Of a stretch of DNA of 64,000 nucleotides, positions 59,001 to 64,000 are shown in pieces. Positions within the stretch are counted from its first letter, which is position 1. The number at the start of each line of letters is the position of its first letter. The stretch is taken from NCBI RefSeq assembly GCF_001905385.1, contig NZ_LIPF01000010.1:62001-126000 (forward strand), read 5' to 3'. The notes under the pieces are model-generated. The model was not told the origin of the DNA and did no database searches. It saw only the letters and a program-made list of their open reading frames with translations. The position numbers and the translations under genes are program-made. The stretch is from Streptomyces sp. CB02414. GTDB taxonomy: Bacteria; Actinomycetota; Actinomycetes; Streptomycetales; Streptomycetaceae.

Positions 59001-59789
59001 TCAGATGAACTTCTGGCCCGCCAGGAACTCGGCGAGCTGCTTGCCGCCCTCGCCCTCGTCCTTGACGATGGTGCCCGCGGTGCGCGCCGGGCGCTCGGTC
59101 GCGGACTCGACCGTGGTGTAGGCGTTCTCGAGACCGACCTCGTCCTCGTCGATGTCGAGGTCGGACAGGTCCCAGGACTCCACCGGCTTCTTCTTGGCCG
59201 CCATGATGCCCTTGAAGGAGGGGTAACGGGCCTCGCCGGACTGGTCGGTGACCGACACGACGGCCGGGAGGGAGGCCTCCAGCTGCTCCGTGGCGGCGTC
59301 GCCGTCGCGGCGGCCCTTCACGGTGCCGCCCTCGACCGAGACCTCGGACAGCAGCGTCACCTGCGGCACGCCCAGGCGCTCCGCGAGCAGCGCGGGAACG
59401 ACGCCCATGGTGCCGTCGGTGGAGGCCATGCCGGAGACGACCAGGTCGTAGCCGGCCTTCTCGATCGCCTTGGCCAGCACCAGAGAGGTGCCGATGGCGT
59501 CGGTGCCGTGCAGGTCGTCGTCCTCGACGTGGATGGCCTTGTCCGCGCCCATGGACAGCGCCTTGCGCAGCGCGTCCTTCGCGTCCTCCGGGCCCACCGT
59601 CAGGACGGTGATCTCCACGTCGTCGTCGGAGTTCTCCGAGATCTGCAGCGCCTGCTCGACCGCGTACTCGTCCAGCTCGGAGAGCAGACCGTCGACGTCG
59701 TCGCGGTCGACGGTCAGGTCATCGGCGAAGTGCCGGTCGCCAGTGGCGTCGGGCACGTACTTCACGGTGACAACGATCCTCAAGCTCAC
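59001..59789 (-). CDS. etfB: Electron transfer flavoprotein subunit beta
   Basis: The 262-residue protein starts VSLRIVVTVKYVPD and has the AMP-binding motif region (ALQISENSDD, VTVLTVGPEDAKDALRKALSMGADKAIHV) and DLVVSGMASTDGTMGVVPALLAERLG. It pairs with EtfA to form the heterodimer. GTG 59789 follows GGAGAG; the frame opens further to 59852 without homology. The pair form an operon that ends in the terminator at 57918-57957. Confidence 0.95.
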   Translation of the reverse strand: MSLRIVVTVKYVPDATGDRHFADDLTVDRDDVDGLLSELDEYAVEQALQISENSDDDVEITVLTVGPEDAKDALRKALSMGADKAIHVEDDDLHGTDAIGTSLVLAKAIEKAGYDLVVSGMASTDGTMGVVPALLAERLGVPQVTLLSEVSVEGGTVKGRRDGDAATEQLEASLPAVVSVTDQSGEARYPSFKGIMAAKKKPVESWDLSDLDIDEDEVGLENAYTTVESATERPARTAGTIVKDEGEGGKQLAEFLAGQKFI

Positions 59790-60010
59790 GCCGGCTCTCC
59801 TACTGCGTCGACATTTCAGTGCTGCCTCTTGCAGGCAGCATAGGCGCCCCAAGCGGCCGATCCCGGGCGGGGCGACCTGCGCTCCGTCCCGGAATATTAC
59901 TCGTCAGTACACCCAGTTCATGCCCGCTAAGCAAGCGCTTTGAACTGTGACCTTCGCAACGCAGCGTAACCGGAACTCGACCGCTTCGCAGAAGCCGTCC
60001 CGGTGAGCGG

Positions 60011-60529
60011 TCAGTCGCGCAGGCGGTCGTAACGCCCCTGGTGGTAGAGGAGCGGCCGGCCGGCGTCCCCGGGGTCCCCGGGGTCCCCGGACAGCACCTC
60101 GGCCAGCACGATGCGGTGGTCCCCCGCGGGCACGCGGGCGACGACCCGGCACACGAGCCAGGCGAGGACGCCGTCCAGCACCGGCACGCCCTCGGGGCCG
60201 TCGTGCCAGGCGGTGGGCGCGGCGAAGCGGTCGGCGCCGCTGCGGGCGAAGGTGGCGGCCACGTCCTCCTGGTGCTCGCCGAGCACGTGGACACCGACGT
60301 ACTCGGCCGCGGAGACCGCGGGCCAGCTGGAGGAACCGGTGCCGATACCGAAGGAGAGCAGCGGCGGCTCGGCGGAGACGGAGGTGAGGGAGGTGGCGGT
60401 GAAGCCGACCGGGCCGGCGTCCCCGCGCGCGGTGATCACCGCGACGCCCGCGGCGTGCCGCCGGAAGGCGGACCGCAACAGCTCGGCGGTGGCGAGCGGC
60501 GGCGCGGTGAGGCCGGGTGTGGCCGTCAT
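60011..60529 (-). CDS. Flavin reductase-family protein
   Basis: The 172-residue protein has the FMN-binding split-barrel of flavin reductases: RSAFRRHAAGVAVITARGDAGPVGFTATSLTSVSAEPPLLSFGIGTGS, the FTATS loop, and a C-terminal barrel strand. Such proteins supply reduced FMN to monooxygenases, or act as FMN-binding proteins. ATG 60529 follows AAGGA; the frame opens to 60619 without homology. A monooxygenase partner is not nearby. It lies upstream of etfBA on the same strand, with about 220 bp between. Confidence 0.85.
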   Translation of the reverse strand: MTATPGLTAPPLATAELLRSAFRRHAAGVAVITARGDAGPVGFTATSLTSVSAEPPLLSFGIGTGSSSWPAVSAAEYVGVHVLGEHQEDVAATFARSGADRFAAPTAWHDGPEGVPVLDGVLAWLVCRVVARVPAGDHRIVLAEVLSGDPGDPGDAGRPLLYHQGRYDRLRD

Positions 60530-60674
60530 ACGGGAAGTCCTTCTGCGTTGCGCCCCGGTCCGCGGAGCCGGGAGCGAGGCCGTACGGGCAGGCTGACGAC
60601 GGGTGGCACACACAGTCAATTACGTCCCGGATGCGGAAGCTGTGGAGAAGACCTCATGGACGGCGTGACGGTAC

Positions 60675-61103
60675 TCACACCGCCTCGCCCAGCGCCGCGA
60701 TCACATCCGCCTTGCGCGGCTGCCCGACGGCGCGCCGTACGACCCGGCCGCCGGCGTCGAGGACCAGCACGGTCGGGGTCTTGAGCACGCCGAGGGCGCG
60801 GACGAGTTCCAGGCGGGCCTCGGCGTCGATCTCGACGTGGGCGACGCCGGGGACCATCCGGGCGACCTCGCCGAGGACGCGCCGGGTGGCCCGGCAGGGG
60901 GCGCAGAAGGCGCTGGAGAACTGCACGAGGGTGGCCCGTGCGCCCAGCTCCGCGCCGAGGCCGGCCGCGTCGAGCCGGGAGGCCGGCGATCGATCGGGAC
61001 TGCTGCCGCCGTCGCCCTGCCCGTGCACTCGCGTGTCCTCGTTCCGCCGCCACCGCGGCACTCGTGGGCACGCCTCGGGCGTGCCACCGGTCCGTTCGTC
61101 CAT
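60675..61103 (-). CDS. Thioredoxin-family protein
   Basis: The 142-residue protein has a thioredoxin fold with the CXXC motif in FSSAFCAPCRATR and cis-Pro in LKTPTVLVLD. The N-terminal 60 residues are polar and basic, with PRWRRNEDTRVHGQGDG, and contain no membrane segment; many Streptomyces members have one there. ATG 61103 is my choice, but GTG inside or ATG further upstream cannot be ruled out. It probably reduces disulfides. The gene is not linked to a thioredoxin reductase. Confidence 0.8.
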   Translation of the reverse strand: MDERTGGTPEACPRVPRWRRNEDTRVHGQGDGGSSPDRSPASRLDAAGLGAELGARATLVQFSSAFCAPCRATRRVLGEVARMVPGVAHVEIDAEARLELVRALGVLKTPTVLVLDAGGRVVRRAVGQPRKADVIAALGEAV

Positions 61104-61323
61104 CGGTTCAGCGTTCCCCGGGCGGCGGAGATTCCCGCTCCGCCATCGCTTTTCGGCCATGAATCGGCCGACGACGTGATGAGGATCTCGCCACGGGCGG
61201 GCACCAAGGCTGGTACACCGGCCGTTCTTGGGGCACGATCTCGACAAGCCGTAAACCTACGGCTGCGTAACTTTCGACTGGGAGTCCCCTTCCCAGGCTG
61301 ACAAGGAAGGGTCCGACCCGCCC

Positions 61324-62052
61324 ATGGCAGAACTCGCCTACCGCCCGGCCATCGGTCTCGCCCGCACCCTGTTCAAGGTGTGGGACCTCAAGATCGACTG
61401 CCAGGGTTCGGAGAACATCCCGCGCTCGGGCGGCGCCGTGCTGGTGAGCAATCACATCAGCTACCTGGACTTCATCTTCGACGGCCTGGCGGCGCTGCCC
61501 CAGAAGCGGCTGGTGCGCTTCATGGCGAAGGAGTCGGTCTTCCGGCACCGGGTCTCCGGCCCGCTGATGCGCAACATGAAGCACATCCCGGTCGACCGCA
61601 AGCAGGGCGAGGCGGCGTACGCGCACGCCCTGGACTCGCTGCGGTCCGGTGAGATCGTCGGGGTCTTCCCGGAGGCGACGATCTCCGAGTCGTTCACACT
61701 GAAGAGCTTCAAGTCGGGTGCCGCGCGCCTGGCGCAGGAGGCGGGCGTCCCGCTGATCCCGATGGCACTGTGGGGCACCCAGCGGCTGTGGACCAAGGGC
61801 CACCCGCGCAACTTCAAGCGCAGCCACGTCCCGATCACCATCCGGGTCGGCGAGGCGATGGAGGCCTCCCGCGAGCAGTACGCGGGCGCCCTCACCCGCC
61901 GGCTGCGCGAGCGGGTGCAGGAACTGCTGGAGGCCGCTCAGCGCGCTTACCCCGTGCGGCCGAAGGGTGCGGACGACACCTGGTGGATGCCGGCCCACCT
62001 CGGCGGCACCGCCCCCACCCCGGAGCAGGTGCGCACCGCCGAGGCCCACTGA
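61324..62052 (+). CDS. plsC: 1-acylglycerol-3-phosphate acyltransferase (PlsC-type)
   Basis: The 242-residue protein has the acyltransferase motifs HX4D in SNHISYLD, FMAKESVFRH, FPEATISES (motif III) and VPLIPMAL (motif IV). It transfers acyl groups to lysophosphatidate in phospholipid synthesis and is membrane-associated. ATG 61324 follows GGAAGG at suitable distance. It is convergent with the transglutaminase-like gene 25 bp away. Confidence 0.93.
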   Translation: MAELAYRPAIGLARTLFKVWDLKIDCQGSENIPRSGGAVLVSNHISYLDFIFDGLAALPQKRLVRFMAKESVFRHRVSGPLMRNMKHIPVDRKQGEAAYAHALDSLRSGEIVGVFPEATISESFTLKSFKSGAARLAQEAGVPLIPMALWGTQRLWTKGHPRNFKRSHVPITIRVGEAMEASREQYAGALTRRLRERVQELLEAAQRAYPVRPKGADDTWWMPAHLGGTAPTPEQVRTAEAH

Positions 62053-62077
62053 GCCGGGGCGCATCAGGGCGGGCGCC

Positions 62078-62650
62078 TCAGAGCGAGGCCGGGAGCGTCG
62101 CCCACAGGTGTGACCGGTCGGTGGCGGCCTTCAGCACCTCCAGCACGGCCGGATGCGGCGCGGCGTACAGCTCCGGGCAGTCCGCCTCGCCCGCCTCGCG
62201 GTCCGGCGTGAAGGCCAGCCGCTCCTGCCCCAGGGAGAACCGCGCGTCCACGCCGGGCTTGTTGCCGCGCGGGTCCTGCCGGTGCCACGCCCCGTCGAAC
62301 CGTACGGCGACCAGCCCGTGCACCACGTCGAACCGCTGGTAGCACAGGGCGGTCGGGATGTCCTCGGCCCTCAGCAGCGCGGTCAGCGCGTGGGCCTTGG
62401 CGTAGCAGATGCCGGTGCGCTTCTCCAGGACGTCGGAGGCCCGCCAGGTGACGCGCGGGTCGCCCGAGTCCTGCGAGTGCGGGATGGTGTCGCGCACGAA
62501 CTCGAAGGCCAGCCGCGCATAGGCATACGAGTCTTCCGCCTCCTTGGCGAGCCTCGCGGCCACCTCCCGTACGTGCGGGTGCTCGTGGTCGATGGCTTCG
62601 TCGGCGGCGAGATAGGCGGACAAATCGGGGTTCTGCTGGATCAGCTCCAT
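62078..62650 (-). CDS. Transglutaminase-like cysteine protease-fold protein
   Basis: The 190-residue protein has the transglutaminase triad: Cys in TGICYAKAHAL, His in VVHGLVAVRFDG and Asp in WHRQDPRGN. It starts MELIQQNPDL at ATG 62650. TTGACT-N18-TATGCT (62683-62688 and 62659-62664 on the reverse strand) with the -10 only 8 bp from ATG makes it leaderless. Family members act as peptidases or transamidases on small substrates; the partner is not evident. Confidence 0.9.
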   Translation of the reverse strand: MELIQQNPDLSAYLAADEAIDHEHPHVREVAARLAKEAEDSYAYARLAFEFVRDTIPHSQDSGDPRVTWRASDVLEKRTGICYAKAHALTALLRAEDIPTALCYQRFDVVHGLVAVRFDGAWHRQDPRGNKPGVDARFSLGQERLAFTPDREAGEADCPELYAAPHPAVLEVLKAATDRSHLWATLPASL

Positions 62651-62658
62651 GCCCGCAG

Positions 62659-62688
62659 AGCATAGGAAAGCGATCACCCGACAGTCAA
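62659..62688 (-). promoter_or_regulatory. Promoter of the transglutaminase-like gene
   Basis: TTGACT (reverse of 62683-62688) and TATGCT (reverse of 62659-62664) are spaced 18 bp. The -10 lies 8 bp before the ATG, so transcription probably starts within about two bases of the start codon. Confidence 0.75.
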
Positions 62689-62731
62689 TGAGTTTTCAGG
62701 TGACCGCATACCTATGCATCGATGGAGTTGC

Positions 62732-63820
62732 CTAGCGGGCCATCTCCTCCTTGAGCGCGGCGACGAACGCGTCGACGTCGTCCTCGGTGGTGTCGAAGGC
62801 GCACATCCAGCGCACGTCGCCGGCGGCCTCGTCCCAGAAGTAGAAGCGGAACCTCTTCTGCAGGCGCTCGCTGACCTCGTGCGGCAGCCGGGCGAAGACG
62901 GCGTTGGCCTGCACCGGGTAGAGGATCTCCACGCCGTGCACGGCGCGCACGCCCTCGGCCAGGCGCTGGGCCATCTCGTTGGAGTGCCGGGCGTTGCGCA
63001 GCCACAGGTCCTTGGCGAGCAGCGCCTCCAGCTGCACCGACACGAAGCGCATCTTGGAGGCGAGCTGCATGGACAGCTTGCGCAGGTGCTTCATGTGCCG
63101 CACCGCGTCCTGGTTCAGGACCACGACCGCCTCGCCGAACAGCGCGCCGTTCTTGGTGCCGCCGAGCGAGAGGAGGTCGACGCCGACCGCGTTGGTGAAC
63201 GTCCGCATGGGCACGTCCAGGGAGGCGGCGGCGTTCGCTATCCGGGAGCCGTCCAGGTGCACCCTCATGCCGTGCGCGTGGGCGTGCTCGCAGATGGCCC
63301 GCATCTCGTCGGGCGTGTAGAGCGTGCCGAGTTCGGTGCTCTGGGTGATCGAGACGACCTGCGGCATCGCGCGGTGCTCGTCGTCCCAGCCGTACGCCTG
63401 CCGGTCGATCAGGTCGGGCGTGAGCTTGCCGTCGGGGGTGGGGACGGTGAGCAGCTTGAGGCCGCCCATGCGCTCGGGGGCGCCGCCCTCGTCGACGTTG
63501 ATGTGCGCACTCTCGGCGCAGATCACCGCGCCCCAGCGGTCGGTGACCGCCTGGAGGGCGACGACGTTGGCGCCGGTGCCGTTGAAGACCGGGAACGCCT
63601 CCGCGCCCGAGCCGAAGTGGCTGCGGATCACGCGCTGGAGGTTCTCGGTGTACTCGTCCTCGCCGTACGCCACCTGGTGCCCGCCGTTGGCCAGGGCCAG
63701 CGCGGCGAGCACCTCCGGGTGAGCGCCGGCGTAGTTGTCACTGGCGAAACCGCGGACCTCGGGGTCGTGGTGGCGACGCGCGTCGGTCTTCGGAGGGTTC
63801 ACGGCTTCTCGGTCAGCCAC
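62732..63820 (-). CDS. ltaE: Low-specificity L-threonine aldolase
   Basis: The 362-residue PLP enzyme has SDNYAGAHPEVLAAL, FNGTGANVVALQAV, HLDGSRIANAAASL and LGGTKNG, where K is the Schiff-base lysine. It cleaves threonine or allo-threonine to glycine and acetaldehyde. The GTG 63820 start lies inside the end of the upstream SDR gene and overlaps it by 22 bp, pointing to translational coupling. The frame looks complete, and the size fits the family. Confidence 0.9.
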   Translation of the reverse strand: MADREAVNPPKTDARRHHDPEVRGFASDNYAGAHPEVLAALALANGGHQVAYGEDEYTENLQRVIRSHFGSGAEAFPVFNGTGANVVALQAVTDRWGAVICAESAHINVDEGGAPERMGGLKLLTVPTPDGKLTPDLIDRQAYGWDDEHRAMPQVVSITQSTELGTLYTPDEMRAICEHAHAHGMRVHLDGSRIANAAASLDVPMRTFTNAVGVDLLSLGGTKNGALFGEAVVVLNQDAVRHMKHLRKLSMQLASKMRFVSVQLEALLAKDLWLRNARHSNEMAQRLAEGVRAVHGVEILYPVQANAVFARLPHEVSERLQKRFRFYFWDEAAGDVRWMCAFDTTEDDVDAFVAALKEEMAR

Positions 63821-64000
63821 AGACGGTTTCCGTTCACTTCCGCGGCGGGCTTCTCCCAGACACCGGCGACGGCCTCGGCGAGGTCACGCACGTCCGTGAA
63901 GCCCGCGAACTTCGCGTTGGGGCGCTCGGCGCGCATCGCGTCGTGCACCAACGCCTTGACCACCAGGATCGCAGCCGCCGACGTCGGCCCCTGCTCGCCC
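63799..64000 (-). CDS. Short-chain dehydrogenase/reductase, C-terminal part only
   Basis: The visible 66 residues read from the right edge and end LTEKP-stop. They contain the core IL VVKALVHDAMRAERPNAKFAGFTDVRDLAEAVAGVW, typical of the C-terminal part of an SDR (such as AVAGVWEKPAAEVNGNRLWL). The N-terminal Rossmann fold and catalytic YxxxK lie outside the window. It precedes ltaE and overlaps it by 22 bp, so the two are probably one operon. Confidence 0.7.
   Translation of the reverse strand, partial: GEQGPTSAAAILVVKALVHDAMRAERPNAKFAGFTDVRDLAEAVAGVWEKPAAEVNGNRLWLTEKP

Noticed and set aside
1..64000. tRNA, rRNA, CRISPR array, IS element or prophage
   Set aside because: I saw no cloverleaf-like sequence, rRNA segment, regularly spaced repeats, transposase motif or integrase across the window.

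Overview
The window is high-GC actinobacterial chromosome and almost certainly Streptomyces. The evidence is the strong GC bias at third codon positions, many GTG starts, AAGGAG- or GGAGG-type ribosome sites alternating with leaderless starts, a mycothiol-type enzyme, ABC sugar transporters without their own ATPase, and a secreted Streptomyces-type phospholipase A2. The divergent copper cluster (secreted copper protein / CopZ / CopA under paired CsoR boxes) has the arrangement known from the S. coelicolor and S. lividans group. I saw no rRNA, tRNA, CRISPR array, transposase or prophage gene.

Layout. 1-9.9 kb: partial MOSC protein, small membrane protein, beta-helix/AAA ATPase fusion, membrane hydrolase, DeoR regulator, SRPBCC protein, Cds1-type PLP enzyme and a small conserved protein. 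10-14.2 kb: a regulatory ATPase, a SHOCT protein, then a TetR - DUF4865 - phosphotriesterase-like - tautomerase operon and a VOC protein. 14.2-20.1 kb: ROK regulator, AlkB, RlmG-like methyltransferase, and a class II aldolase / SIS isomerase pair divergent from a DeoR/AgaR-type regulator. 20.5-24.3 kb: CsoR-controlled copper locus ending in a 30-bp-stem terminator. 24.6-28.8 kb: BCCT transporter and TetR around a palindromic operator, PAP2 phosphatase, phospholipase A2. 29-31.4 kb: Gfo/Idh oxidoreductase and PmoA-like gene behind a LacI-type box, followed by the remains of a cupin gene. 31.6-34.7 kb: Dps, YhgE-like membrane protein, class V aminotransferase-fold protein.

34.7-44.7 kb is a sugar locus: alpha-xylosidase (YicI type), solute-binding lipoprotein, two permeases, GH1 beta-glucosidase, ROK regulator and MFS transporter. 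It fits import and breakdown of xylose-capped gluco-oligosaccharides, with the import ATPase supplied from elsewhere. A 154/155-bp tandem repeat carrying the 3' end of the ROK gene lies between the GH1 and ROK genes. 44.8-52.8 kb: DinB/MDMPI-fold enzyme, two-component system, geranylgeranyl-reductase-family enzyme, M20 peptidase, a decayed metallo-beta-lactamase-fold gene, a TmrB-like/Nudix fusion and a small secreted peptide. 53.4-55.7 kb: ROK sugar kinase divergent from a LacI regulator around a perfect palindrome. 55.7-64 kb: conserved hypothetical, DUF6986 aldolase-like protein, etfBA with a strong terminator, flavin reductase, thioredoxin, acyltransferase, transglutaminase-like protein, threonine aldolase and a partial SDR.

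The most notable items are two decayed genes not easily explained as single sequencing errors (MBL fold and cupin), the repeat built from a gene end, the TmrB-Nudix and beta-helix-AAA fusions, the TetR/DUF4865/PTE/tautomerase cassette, several clean operator palindromes, and a recurring leaderless-start architecture. Starts were chosen by ribosome site, leaderless -10 spacing or family alignment. No database search was possible, so family names rest on motif recognition.
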